DNA of 64,000 bases, from positions 1-64,000 of the forward strand of contig JAUCBJ010009072.1 of assembly GCA_032718475.1 (NCBI GenBank), in the 5' to 3' direction. This stretch comes from Nemertoderma westbladi. Lineage: Eukaryota; Xenacoelomorpha; Nemertodermatida; Nemertodermatidae. The position numbers and the translations under genes were made by a program. A model generated the notes under the pieces. That model ran no database searches. It worked only from the letters and a program-made list of their open reading frames with translations, and was not told the DNA's origin. This document shows, one piece after another, positions 12,401-27,400 of this stretch; the first letter of the stretch is position 1, and every line of letters begins with the position of its first letter.

Positions 12401-15400
12401 TCCTATTATTTCAGTTACCAATGAATCAGTTGTCCTAATGTTTGTGTTACCAATGAATCAGTTGTCCTAATGTTTGAGTTACCAATGAATCAGTTTGTCC
12501 TATTATTTGATTTACCAATGAAACAGTTCTCCTATTATTTGATTTACCAATGAATCAGTTGACCTATTATTTAATTTACCAATGAATCAGTTGTCCTATT
12601 ATTTGATTTACCAATGAATCAGTTGTCCTAATGTTTGAGTTACCAATGAATCAGTTTGTTCTAATATTTGAGTTACCAATGAATCAGTTGTCCTAATGTT
12701 TGAGTTACCAATGATTCATTTAGTCCTATTATTTGAGTTACCAATAAATCAGTTAACCTATTATTTGAGTTACCAATGAATCAGTTGTCCTAATGTTTGA
12801 GTTACCAATGAATCAGGTGTCCTAATGTTTGAGTTACCAATGAATCAGTTTGTCCTATTATTTGAGTTACCAATAAATCAGTTTATCCTATTATTTGAGT
12901 TACCAATGAATCAGTTGCCCTAATGTTTGAGTTACCAATGAATCTGTTTGTCCTAATGTTTGAGTTACCAATGAATCAGTTGTCCTAATGTTTGAGTTAC
13001 CAATGAATCAGTTTGTCCTAATGTTTGAGTTACCAATGAATCAGTTTGTCCTAATGTTTGAGTTACCAATGAATTGGTTTGTCCTAATGTTTGAGTTACC
13101 AATGAATTAGTTGTCCTAATGTTTGAGTTACCAATGAATCAGTTTGTCCTATTATTTGAGTTACCAATGAATCAGTTGTCCTAATGTTTGGGTTACCAAT
13201 GAATCACTTTGTCCTAATATTTGAGTTACCAATAAATCAGTTTGTCCTAATATTTGTGTTACCAATGAATCAGTTTGTCCTAATATTTGAGTTACCAATG
13301 AATCAGTTTGTCCTATTATTTGAGTTACCAATGAATCAGTTTGTCCTAATATTTGAGTTACCAATGAATCAGTTTGTCCTAATGTTTGAGTTACCAATGA
13401 ATCAGTTTGTCCTAATGTTTGAGTTACCAATGAATCAGTTTGTCCTAATATTTGTGTTACCAATGAATCAGTTTGTCCTATTATTTGAGTTACCAATGAA
13501 TCAGTTGTCCTAATGTTTGAGTTACCAATGAATCACTTTGTCCTAATGTTTGAGTTACCAATGAATCAGTTTGTCCTAATGTTTGAGTTACCAATGAATC
13601 AGTTTGTCCTAATGTTTGAGTTACCAATGAATCTGTTGTCCTAATGTTTGAGTTACCAATGAATCAGTTTGTCCTATTATTTGAGTTACCAATGAATCAG
13701 TTGTCCTAATGTTTGAGTTACCAATGAATCACTTTGTCCTAATATTTGAGTTACCAATGAATCAGTTTGTCCTAATATTTGAGTTACCAATGAATCAGTT
13801 TGCCCAAATATTTGAGTTAACATTGAATCAGTTTGCCCAAATATTTGAGTGAACAATGGATCAGTTTGTCCTAATGTTTGAGTTACCAATGAATCAGTTT
13901 GTCCTAATATTTGAGTTAACAATGAATCAGTTTGTCCTAATGTTTGAGTTACCAATGAATCAGTTTTTCATAATGTTTGAGTTACCAATGAATCAGTTTG
14001 TCCTAATGTTTGAGTTACCAATGAATCAGTTTGTCCTATTATTTGAGTTACCAATGAATCTGTTGTCATAATGTTTGAGTTACCAATGATTCAGTTTGTC
14101 CTATTATTTGAGTTACCAATGAATCAGTTGTCCTAATGTTTGAGTTACCAATGAATCACTTTGTCCTAATATTTGAGTTACCAATGAATCAGTTTGTCCT
14201 AATATTTGAGTTGCCAATGAATCAGTTTGCCCAAATATTTGAGTTACCAATGAATCAGTTTGCCCTAATATTTGTGTTACCAATGAATCAGTTTGTCCTA
14301 ATATTTGAGTTACCAATGAATCAGTTTGTCCTATTATTTGAGTTACCAATGAATCAGTTGTCCTAATGTTTGAGTTACCAATGAATCACTTTGTCCTAAT
14401 ATTTGAGTTGCCAATGAATCAGTTGTCCTATTATTTGAGTTACCAATGAATCAGTTGTCCTAATGTTTGAGTTACCAATGAATCACTTTGTCCTAATATT
14501 TGTGTTACCAATGAATCAGTTGTCCTAATGTTTGAGTTACCAATGAATCAGTTGTCCTAATGTTTGAGTTACCAATGAATCAGTTTGTCCTATTATTTGA
14601 GTTACCAATAAATCAGTTTGTCCTATTATTTGAGTTACCAATGAATCAGTTGTCCTAATGTTTGAGTTACCAATGAATCAGTTTGTCCTAATGTTTGAGT
14701 TACCAATGAATCAGTTGTCCTAATGTTTGAGCTACCAATGAATCAGTTTGTCCTAATGTTTGAGTTACCAATGAATCAGTTTGTCTTAATGTTTGAGTTA
14801 CCAATGAATCAGTTTGTCCTAATGTTTGAGTTACCAATGAATTGGTTTGTCCTAATGTTTGAGTTACCAATGAATTAGTTGTCCTAATGTTTGAGTTACC
14901 AATGAATCAGTTTGTCCTATTATTTGAGTTACCAATGAATCAGTTGTCCTAATGTTTGGGTTACCAATGAATCACTTTGTCCTAATATTTGAGTTNNNNN
15001 NNNNNNNNNNNNNNNNNNNNNNNNNNNNNNNNNNNNNNNNNNNNNNNNNNNNNNNNNNNNNNNNNNNNNNNNNNNNNNNNNNNNNNNNNNNNNNNATCAG
15101 TTTGTCCTAATATTTGAGTTACCAATGAATCAGTTTGTCCTATTATTTGAGTTACCAATAAATCAGTTAACCTATTATTTGAGTTACCAATGAATCAGTT
15201 TGTCCTAATATTTGTGTTACCAATGAATCAGTTTGTCCTAATATTTGAGTTACCAATGAATCAGTTTGTCCTATTATTTGAGTTACCAATGAATCAGTTG
15301 TCCTAATGTTTGAGTTACCAATGAATCACTTTGTCCTAATATTTGAGTTACCAATGAATCAGTTGTCCTATTATTTGAGTTAACAATGAATCAGTTGTCC

Positions 15401-18400
15401 TAATGTTTGAGTTGCCAATGAAACACTTTGTCCTATTATTTGAGTTGCCAATGAAACAGTTGTCCTATTATTTGAGTTACCAATGAATCAGTTGTCCTAA
15501 TGTTTGAGTTACCAATGAATCACTTTGTCCTAATATTTGTGTTACCAATGAATCAGTTGTCCTAATGTTTGAGTTACCAATGAATCAGTTGTCCTAATGT
15601 TTGAGTTACCAATGAATCAGTTTGTCCTATTATTTGAGTTACCAATAAATCAGTTAACCTATTATTTGAGTTACCAATGAATCAGTTGTCCTAATGTTTG
15701 AGTTACCAATGAATCAGTTGTCCTAATGTTTGAGTTACCAATGAATCAGTTTGTCCTATTATTTGAGTTACCAATAAATCAGTTTGTCCTATTATTTGAG
15801 TTACCAATGAATCAGTTGCCCTAATGTTTGAGTTACCAATGAATCTGTTTGTCCTAATGTTTGAGTTACCAATGAATCAGTTGTCCTAATGTTTGAGTTA
15901 CCAATGAATCAGTTTGTCCTAATGTTTGAGTTACCAATGAATCAGTTTGTCCTAATGTTTGAGTTACCAATGAATTGGTTTGTCCTAATGTTTGAGTTAC
16001 CAATGAATTAGTTGTCCTAATGTTTGAGTTACCAATGAATCAGTTTGTCCTATTATTTGAGTTACCAATGAATCAGTTGTCCTAATGTTTGGGTTACCAA
16101 TGAATCACTTTGTCCTAATATTTGAGTTACCAATAAATCAGTTTGTCCTAATATTTGTGTTACCAATGAATCAGTTTGTCCTAATATTTGAGTTACCAAT
16201 GAATCAGTTTGTCCTATTATTTGAGTTACCAATGAATCAGTTTGTCCTAATATTTGAGTTACCAATGAATCAGTTTGTCCTATTATTTGAGTTACCAATA
16301 AATCAGTTAACCTATTATTTGAGTTACCAATGAATCAGTTTGTCCTAATATTTGTGTTACCAATGAATCAGTTTGTCCTAATATTTGAGTTACCAATGAA
16401 TCAGTTTGTCCTATTATTTGAGTTACCAATGAATCAGTTGTCCTAATGTTTGAGTTACCAATGAATCACTTTGTCCTAATATTTGAGTTACCAATGAATC
16501 AGTTGTCCTATTATTTGAGTTAACAATGAATAAGTTGTCCTAATGTTTGAGTTGCCAATGAAACAGTTGTCCTATTATTTGAGTTACCAATGAATCAGTT
16601 GTCCTAATGTTTGAGTTACCAATGAATCACTTTGTCCTAATATTTGTGTTACCAATGAATCAGTTGTCCTAATGTTTGAGTTACCAATGAATCACTTTGT
16701 CCTAATGTTTGAGTTACCAATGAATCAGTTTGTCCTAATGTTTGTGTTACCAATGAATCAGTTTGTCCTAATATTTGAGTTACCAATGAATCTGTTGTCC
16801 TAATGTTTGAGTTACCAATGAATCACTTTGTCCTAATATTTGTGTTACCAATGAATCAGTTGTCCTAATATTTGAGTTACCAATGAATCAGTTTCTCCTA
16901 TTATTTGAGTTACCAATGAATCAGTTTGTCCTATTATTTGAGTTACCAATGAATAAGTTGTCCTAATGTTTGAGTTACCAATGAATCACTTTGTCCTAAT
17001 GTTTGAGTTACCAATGAATCAGTTTGTCCTAATGTTTGAGTTACCAATGAATCAGTTTGTCCTAATATTTGTGTTACCAATGAATCAGTTTGTCCTAATA
17101 TTTGAGTTACCAATGAATCAGTTTGTCCTATTATTTGAGTTACCAATGAATCAGTTGTCCTAATGTTTGAGTTACCAATGAATCACGTTGTCCTAATGTT
17201 TGAGTTACCAATGAATCAGTTTGTCCTATTATTTGAGTTACCAATAAATCAGTTAACCTATTATTTGAGTTACCAATGAATCAGTTTGTCCTAATATTTG
17301 TGTTACCAATGAATCAGTTTGTCCTAATATTTGAGTTACCAATGAATCAGTTTGTCCTATTATTTGAGTTACCAATGAATCAGTTGTCCTAATGTTTGAG
17401 TTACCAATGAATCACTTTGTCCTAATATTTGAGTTACCAATGAATCAGTTGTCCTATTATTTGAGTTAACAATGAATCAGTTGTCCTAATGTTTGAGTTG
17501 CCAATGAAACAGTTGTCCTATTATTTGAGTTACCAATGAATCAGTTGTCCTAATGTTTGAGTTACCAATGAATCACTTTGTCCTAATATTTGTGTTACCA
17601 ATGAATCAGTTGTCCTAATGTTTGAGTTACCAATGAATCACTTTGTCCTAATGTTTGAGTTACCAATGAATCAGTTTGTCCTAATGTTTGTGTTACCAAT
17701 GAATCAGTTTGTCCTAATATTTGAGTTACCAATGAATCAGTTTCTCCTATTATTTGAGTTACCAATGAATCAGTTTGTCCTATTATTTGAGTTACCAATG
17801 AATAAGTTGTCCTAATGTTTGAGTTACCAATGAATCACTTTGTCCTAATGTTTGAGTTACCAATGAATCAGTTTGTCCTAATGTTTGAGTTACCAATGAA
17901 TCAGTTTGTCCTAATATTTGTGTTACCAATGAATCAGTTTGTCCTAATATTTGAGTTACCAATGAATCAGTTTGTCCTATTATTTGAGTTACCAATGAAT
18001 CAGTTGTCCTAATGTTTGAGTTACCAATGAATCACGTTGTCCTAATGTTTGAGTTACCAATGAATCAGTTTGCCCTAATGTTTGAGTTACCAATGAATCA
18101 GTTTGTCCTAATGTTTGAGTTACCAATGAATCTGTTGTCCTAATGTTTGAGTTACCAATGAATCAGTTGTCCTAATGTTTGAGTTACCAATGAATCAGTT
18201 TGCCCAAATATTTGAGTTACCAATGAATCAGTTTGCCCAAATATTTGAGTTAACAATGAATCAGTTTGCCCAAATATTTGAGTTAACAATGAATCAGTTT
18301 GTCCTAATATTTGTGTTACCAATGAATCAGTTGTCCTAATGTTTGAGTTACCAATGAATCAGTTGTCCTAATGTTTGAGTTACCAATGAATCACTTTGTC

Positions 18401-21400
18401 CTAATATTTGAGTTACCAATGAATCAGTTTGTCCTAATATTTGAGTTACCAATGAATCAGTTTGCCCAAATATTTGAGTTACCAATGAATCAGTTTGCCC
18501 AAATATTTGAGTTAACAATGAATCAGTTTGCCCAAATATTTGAGTTAACAATGAATCAGTTTGTCCTAATATTTGTGTTACCAATGAATCAGTTGTCCTA
18601 ATGTTTGAGTTACCAATGAATCAGTTGTCCTAATGTTTGAGTTACCAATGAATCACTTTGTCCTAATATTTGAGTTACCAATGAATCAGTTTGTCCTAAT
18701 ATTTGAGTTACCAATGAATCAGTTTGCCCAAATATTTGAGTTACCAATGAATCAGTTTGCCCAAATATTTGAGTTACCAATGAATCAGTTTGTCCTATTA
18801 TTTGAGTTACCAATGAATCAGTTTGTCCTATTATTTGAGTTACCAATGAATCAGATGTCCTAATGTTTGAGTTACCAATGAATCAGTTGTCCTAATATTT
18901 GAGTTAACAATGAATCAGTTTGCCCAAATATTTGAGTGAACAATGGATCAGTTTGTCCTAATATTTGTGTTACCAATGAATCAGTTTGTCCTAATATTTG
19001 AGTGAACAATGAATCAGTTTGCCCTAATATTTGAGTTAACAATGAATCAGTTTGCCCAAATATTTGAGTGAACAATGGATCAGTCTGTCCTAATATTTGT
19101 GTTACCAATGAATCAGTTTGTCCTAATATTTGAGTGAACAATGAATCAGTTTGCCCTAATATTTGAGTTACCAATGAATCAGTTTGCCCAAATATTTGAG
19201 TTACCAATGAATCAGTTTGCCCAAATATTTGAGTTAACAATGAATCAGTTTGCCCAAATATTTGAGTGAACAATGGATCAGTTTGCCCAAATATTTGAGT
19301 GAACAATGGATCAGTTTGTCCTAATATTTGTGTTACCAATGAATCAGTTTGTCCTAATATTTGAGTGAACAATGAATCAGTTTGCCCAAATATTTGAGTT
19401 AACAATGAATCAGTTTGCCCAAATATTTGAGTTAACAATGAATCAGTTTGTCCTATTATTTGAGTTACCAATGAATCAGTTTGTCCTAATATTTGAGTTA
19501 CCAATGAATCAGTTTGTCCTATTATTTGAGTTACCAATAAATCAGTTAACCTATTATTTGAGTTACCAATGAATCAGTTTGTCCTAATATTTGTGTTACC
19601 AATGAATCAGTTTGTCCTAATATTTGAGTTACCAATGAATCAGTTTGTCCTATTATTTGAGTTACCAATGAATCAGTTGTCCTAATGTTTGAGTTACCAA
19701 TGAATTACTTTGTCCTAATATTTGAGTTACCAATGAATCAGTTGTCCTATTATTTGAGTTAACAATGAATCAGTTGTCCTAATGTTTGAGTTGCCAATGA
19801 AACAATTGTCCTATTATTTGAGTTACCAATGAATCAGTTGTCCTAATGTTTGAGTTACCAATGAATCACTTTGTCCTAATATTTGTGTTACCAATGAATC
19901 AGTTGTCCTAATGTTTGAGTTACCAATGAATCAGTTGTCCTAATGTTTGAGTTACCAATGAATCAGTTTGTCCTATTATTTGAGTTACCAATAAATCAGT
20001 TAACCTATTATTTGAGTTACCAATGAATCAGTTGTCCTAATGTTTGAGTTACCAATGAATCAGTTGTCCTAATGTTTGAGTTACCAATGAATCAGTTTGT
20101 CCTATTATTTGAGTTACCAATAAATCAGTTTGTCCTATTATTTGAGTTACCAATGAATCAGTTGCCCTAATGTTTGAGTTACCAATGAATCTGTTTGTCC
20201 TAATGTTTGAGTTACCAATGAATCAGTTGTCCTAATGTTTGAGTTACCAATGAATCAGTTTGTCCTAATGTTTGAGTTACCAATGAATCAGTTTGTCCTA
20301 ATGTTTGAGTTACCAATGAATTGGTTTGTCCTAATGTTTGAGTTACCAATGAATTAGTTGTCCTAATGTTTGAGTTACCAATGAATCAGTTTGTCCTATT
20401 ATTTGAGTTACCAATGAATCAGTTGTCCTAATGTTTGGGTTACCAATGAATCACTTTGTCCTAATATTTGAGTTACCAATAAATCAGTTTGTCCTAATAT
20501 TTGTGTTACCAATGAATCAGTTTGTCCTAATATTTGAGTTACCAATGAATCAGTTTGTCCTATTATTTGAGTTACCAATGAATCAGTTTGTCCTAATATT
20601 TGAGTTACCAATGAATCAGTTTGTCCTATTATTTGAGTTACCAATAAATCAGTTAACCTATTATTTGAGTTACCAATGAATCAGTTTGTCCTAATATTTG
20701 TGTTACCAATGAATCAGTTTGTCCTAATATTTGAGTTACCAATGAATCAGTTTGTCCTATTATTTGAGTTACCAATGAATCAGTTGTCCTAATGTTTGAG
20801 TTACCAATGAATCACTTTGTCCTAATATTTGAGTTACCAATGAATCAGTTGTCCTATTATTTGAGTTAACAATGAATAAGTTGTCCTAATGTTTGAGTTG
20901 CCAATGAAACAGTTGTCCTATTATTTGAGTTACCAATGAATCAGTTGTCCTAATGTTTGAGTTACCAATGAATCACTTTGTCCTAATATTTGTGTTACCA
21001 ATGAATCAGTTGTCCTAATGTTTGAGTTACCAATGAATCACTTTGTCCTAATGTTTGAGTTACCAATGAATCAGTTTGTCCTAATGTTTGTGTTACCAAT
21101 GAATCAGTTTGTCCTAATATTTGAGTTACCAATGAATCTGTTGTCCTAATGTTTGAGTTACCAATGAATCACTTTGTCCTAATATTTGTGTTACCAATGA
21201 ATCAGTTGTCCTAATATTTGAGTTACCAATGAATCAGTTTCTCCTATTATTTGAGTTACCAATGAATCAGTTTGTCCTATTATTTGAGTTACCAATGAAT
21301 AAGTTGTCCTAATGTTTGAGTTACCAATGAATCACTTTGTCCTAATGTTTGAGTTACCAATGAATCAGTTTGTCCTAATGTTTGAGTTACCAATGAATCA

Positions 21401-24400
21401 GTTTGTCCTAATATTTGTGTTACCAATGAATCAGTTTGTCCTAATATTTGAGTTACCAATGAATCAGTTTGTCCTATTATTTGAGTTACCAATGAATCAG
21501 TTGTCCTAATGTTTGAGTTACCAATGAATCACGTTGTCCTAATGTTTGAGTTACCAATGAATCAGTTTGTCCTATTATTTGAGTTACCAATAAATCAGTT
21601 AACCTATTATTTGAGTTACCAATGAATCAGTTTGTCCTAATATTTGTGTTACCAATGAATCAGTTTGTCCTAATATTTGAGTTACCAATGAATCAGTTTG
21701 TCCTATTATTTGAGTTACCAATGAATCAGTTGTCCTAATGTTTGAGTTACCAATGAATCACTTTGTCCTAATATTTGAGTTACCAATGAATCAGTTGTCC
21801 TATTATTTGAGTTAACAATGAATCAGTTGTCCTAATGTTTGAGTTGCCAATGAAACAGTTGTCCTATTATTTGAGTTACCAATGAATCAGTTGTCCTAAT
21901 GTTTGAGTTACCAATGAATCACTTTGTCCTAATATTTGTGTTACCAATGAATCAGTTGTCCTAATGTTTGAGTTACCAATGAATCACTTTGTCCTAATGT
22001 TTGAGTTACCAATGAATCAGTTTGTCCTAATGTTTGTGTTACCAATGAATCAGTTTGTCCTAATATTTGAGTTACCAATGAATCAGTTTCTCCTATTATT
22101 TGAGTTACCAATGAATCAGTTTGTCCTATTATTTGAGTTACCAATGAATAAGTTGTCCTAATGTTTGAGTTACCAATGAATCACTTTGTCCTAATGTTTG
22201 AGTTACCAATGAATCAGTTTGTCCTAATGTTTGAGTTACCAATGAATCAGTTTGTCCTAATATTTGTGTTACCAATGAATCAGTTTGTCCTAATATTTGA
22301 GTTACCAATGAATCAGTTTGTCCTATTATTTGAGTTACCAATGAATCAGTTGTCCTAATGTTTGAGTTACCAATGAATCACGTTGTCCTAATGTTTGAGT
22401 TACCAATGAATCAGTTTGCCCTAATGTTTGAGTTACCAATGAATCAGTTTGTCCTAATGTTTGAGTTACCAATGAATCTGTTGTCCTAATGTTTGAGTTA
22501 CCAATGAATCAGTTGTCCTAATGTTTGAGTTACCAATGAATCAGTTTGCCCAAATATTTGAGTTACCAATGAATCAGTTTGCCCAAATATTTGAGTTAAC
22601 AATGAATCAGTTTGCCCAAATATTTGAGTTAACAATGAATCAGTTTGTCCTAATATTTGTGTTACCAATGAATCAGTTGTCCTAATGTTTGAGTTACCAA
22701 TGAATCAGTTGTCCTAATGTTTGAGTTACCAATGAATCACTTTGTCCTAATATTTGAGTTACCAATGAATCAGTTTGTCCTAATATTTGAGTTACCAATG
22801 AATCAGTTTGCCCAAATATTTGAGTTACCAATGAATCAGTTTGCCCAAATATTTGAGTTAACAATGAATCAGTTTGCCCAAATATTTGAGTTAACAATGA
22901 ATCAGTTTGTCCTAATATTTGTGTTACCAATGAATCAGTTGTCCTAATGTTTGAGTTACCAATGAATCAGTTGTCCTAATGTTTGAGTTACCAATGAATC
23001 ACTTTGTCCTAATATTTGAGTTACCAATGAATCAGTTTGTCCTAATATTTGAGTTACCAATGAATCAGTTTGCCCAAATATTTGAGTTACCAATGAATCA
23101 GTTTGCCCAAATATTTGAGTTACCAATGAATCAGTTTGTCCTATTATTTGAGTTACCAATGAATCAGTTTGTCCTATTATTTGAGTTACCAATGAATCAG
23201 ATGTCCTAATGTTTGAGTTACCAATGAATCAGTTGTCCTAATATTTGAGTTAACAATGAATCAGTTTGCCCAAATATTTGAGTGAACAATGGATCAGTTT
23301 GTCCTAATATTTGTGTTACCAATGAATCAGTTTGTCCTAATATTTGAGTGAACAATGAATCAGTTTGCCCTAATATTTGAGTTAACAATGAATCAGTTTG
23401 CCCAAATATTTGAGTGAACAATGGATCAGTCTGTCCTAATATTTGTGTTACCAATGAATCAGTTTGTCCTAATATTTGAGTGAACAATGAATCAGTTTGC
23501 CCTAATATTTGAGTTACCAATGAATCAGTTTGCCCAAATATTTGAGTTACCAATGAATCAGTTTGCCCAAATATTTGAGTTAACAATGAATCAGTTTGCC
23601 CAAATATTTGAGTGAACAATGGATCAGTTTGCCCAAATATTTGAGTGAACAATGGATCAGTTTGTCCTAATATTTGTGTTACCAATGAATCAGTTTGTCC
23701 TAATATTTGAGTGAACAATGAATCAGTTTGCCCAAATATTTGAGTTAACAATGAATCAGTTTGCCCAAATATTTGAGTTAACAATGAATCAGTTTGCCCA
23801 AATATTTGAGTGAACAATGGATCAGTCTGTCCTAATATTTGTGTTACCAATGAATCAGTTTGTCCTAATATTTGAGTGAACAATGAATCAGTTTGCCCTA
23901 ATATTTGAGTTACCAATGAATCAGTTTGCCCAAATATTTGAGTTAACAATGAATCAGTTTGCCCAAATATTTGAGTTACCAATGAATCAGTTTGCCCAAA
24001 TATTTGAGTTAACAATGAATCAGTTTGCCCAAATATTTGAGTGAACAATGGATCAGTTTGCCCAAATATTTGAGTGAACAATGGATCAGTTTGTCCTAAT
24101 ATTTGTGTTACCAATGAATCAGTTTGTCCTAATATTTGAGTGAACAATGAATCAGTTTGTCCTAATATTTGAGTTAACAATGAATCAGTTTGCCCAAATA
24201 TTTGAGTTACCAATGAATCAGTTTGCCCAAATATTTGAGTTAACAATGAATCAGTTTGCCCAAATATTTGAGTGAACAATGGATCAGTTTGCCCAAATAT
24301 TTGAGTGAACAATGGATCAGTTTGTCCTAATATTTGTGTTAACAATGAATCAGTTTGTCCTATTATTTGAGTTACCAATGAATCAGTTTGTCCTAATATT

Positions 24401-27400
24401 TGAGTTACCAATGAATCAGTTTGTCCTATTATTTGAGTTACCAATAAATCAGTTAACCTATTATTTGAGTTACCAATGAATCAGTTTGTCCTAATATTTG
24501 TGTTACCAATGAATCAGTTTGTCCTAATATTTGAGTTAGCAATGAATCAGTTTGTCCTATTATTTGAGTTACCAATGAATCAGTTGTCCTAATGTTTGAG
24601 TTACCAATGAATCACTTTGTCCTAATATTTGAGTTACCAATGAATCAGTTGTCCTATTATTTGAGTTAACAATGAATCAGTTGTCCTAATGTTTGAGTTG
24701 CCAATGAAACAATTGTCCTATTATTTGAGTTACCAATGAATCAGTTGTCCTAATGTTTGAGTTACCAATGAATCACTTTGTCCTAATATTTGTGTTACCA
24801 ATGAATCAGTTGTCCTAATGTTTGAGTTACCAATGAATCAGTTGTCCTAATGTTTGAGTTACCAATGAATCAGTTTGTCCTATTATTTGAGTTACCAATA
24901 AATCAGTTAACCTATTATTTGAGTTACCAATGAATCAGTTGTCCTAATGTTTGAGTTACCAATGAATCAGTTGTCCTAATGTTTGAGTTACCAATGAATC
25001 AGTTTGTCCTATTATTTGAGTTACCAATAAATCAGTTTGTCCTATTATTTGAGTTACCAATGAATCAGTTGCCCTAATGTTTGAGTTACCAATGAATCTG
25101 TTTGTCCTAATGTTTGAGTTACCAATGAATCAGTTGTCCTAATGTTTGAGTTACCAATGAATCAGTTTGTCCTAATGTTTGAGTTACCAATGAATCAGTT
25201 TGTCCTAATGTTTGAGTTACCAATGAATTGGTTTGTCCTAATGTTTGAGTTACCAATGAATTAGTTGTCCTAATGTTTGAGTTACCAATGAATCAGTTTG
25301 TCCTATTATTTGAGTTACCAATGAATCAGTTGTCCTAATGTTTGGGTTACCAATGAATCACTTTGTCCTAATATTTGAGTTACCAATAAATCAGTTTGTC
25401 CTAATATTTGTGTTACCAATGAATCAGTTTGTCCTAATATTTGAGTTACCAATGAATCAGTTTGTCCTATTATTTGAGTTACCAATGAATCAGTTTGTCC
25501 TAATATTTGAGTTACCAATGAATCAGTTTGTCCTATTATTTGAGTTACCAATAAATCAGTTAACCTATTATTTGAGTTACCAATGAATCAGTTTGTCCTA
25601 ATATTTGTGTTACCAATGAATCAGTTTGTCCTAATATTTGAGTTACCAATGAATCAGTTTGTCCTATTATTTGAGTTACCAATGAATCAGTTGTCCTAAT
25701 GTTTGAGTTACCAATGAATCACTTTGTCCTAATATTTGAGTTACCAATGAATCAGTTGTCCTATTATTTGAGTTAACAATGAATAAGTTGTCCTAATGTT
25801 TGAGTTGCCAATGAAACAGTTGTCCTATTATTTGAGTTACCAATGAATCAGTTGTCCTAATGTTTGAGTTACCAATGAATCACTTTGTCCTAATATTTGT
25901 GTTACCAATGAATCAGTTGTCCTAATGTTTGAGTTACCAATGAATCACTTTGTCCTAATGTTTGAGTTACCAATGAATCAGTTTGTCCTAATGTTTGTGT
26001 TACCAATGAATCAGTTTGTCCTAATATTTGAGTTACCAATGAATCTGTTGTCCTAATGTTTGAGTTACCAATGAATCACTTTGTCCTAATATTTGTGTTA
26101 CCAATGAATCAGTTGTCCTAATATTTGAGTTACCAATGAATCAGTTTCTCCTATTATTTGAGTTACCAATGAATCAGTTTGTCCTATTATTTGAGTTACC
26201 AATGAATAAGTTGTCCTAATGTTTGAGTTACCAATGAATCACTTTGTCCTAATGTTTGAGTTACCAATGAATCAGTTTGTCCTAATGTTTGAGTTACCAA
26301 TGAATCAGTTTGTCCTAATATTTGTGTTACCAATGAATCAGTTTGTCCTAATATTTGAGTTACCAATGAATCAGTTTGTCCTATTATTTGAGTTACCAAT
26401 GAATCAGTTGTCCTAATGTTTGAGTTACCAATGAATCACGTTGTCCTAATGTTTGAGTTACCAATGAATCAGTTTGTCCTATTATTTGAGTTACCAATAA
26501 ATCAGTTAACCTATTATTTGAGTTACCAATGAATCAGTTTGTCCTAATATTTGTGTTACCAATGAATCAGTTTGTCCTAATATTTGAGTTACCAATGAAT
26601 CAGTTTGTCCTATTATTTGAGTTACCAATGAATCAGTTGTCCTAATGTTTGAGTTACCAATGAATCACTTTGTCCTAATATTTGAGTTACCAATGAATCA
26701 GTTGTCCTATTATTTGAGTTAACAATGAATCAGTTGTCCTAATGTTTGAGTTGCCAATGAAACAGTTGTCCTATTATTTGAGTTACCAATGAATCAGTTG
26801 TCCTAATGTTTGAGTTACCAATGAATCACTTTGTCCTAATATTTGTGTTACCAATGAATCAGTTGTCCTAATGTTTGAGTTACCAATGAATCACTTTGTC
26901 CTAATGTTTGAGTTACCAATGAATCAGTTTGTCCTAATGTTTGTGTTACCAATGAATCAGTTTGTCCTAATATTTGAGTTACCAATGAATCAGTTTCTCC
27001 TATTATTTGAGTTACCAATGAATCAGTTTGTCCTATTATTTGAGTTACCAATGAATAAGTTGTCCTAATGTTTGAGTTACCAATGAATCACTTTGTCCTA
27101 ATGTTTGAGTTACCAATGAATCAGTTTGTCCTAATGTTTGAGTTACCAATGAATCAGTTTGTCCTAATATTTGTGTTACCAATGAATCAGTTTGTCCTAA
27201 TATTTGAGTTACCAATGAATCAGTTTGTCCTATTATTTGAGTTACCAATGAATCAGTTGTCCTAATGTTTGAGTTACCAATGAATCACGTTGTCCTAATG
27301 TTTGAGTTACCAATGAATCAGTTTGCCCTAATGTTTGAGTTACCAATGAATCAGTTTGTCCTAATGTTTGAGTTACCAATGAATCTGTTGTCCTAATGTT

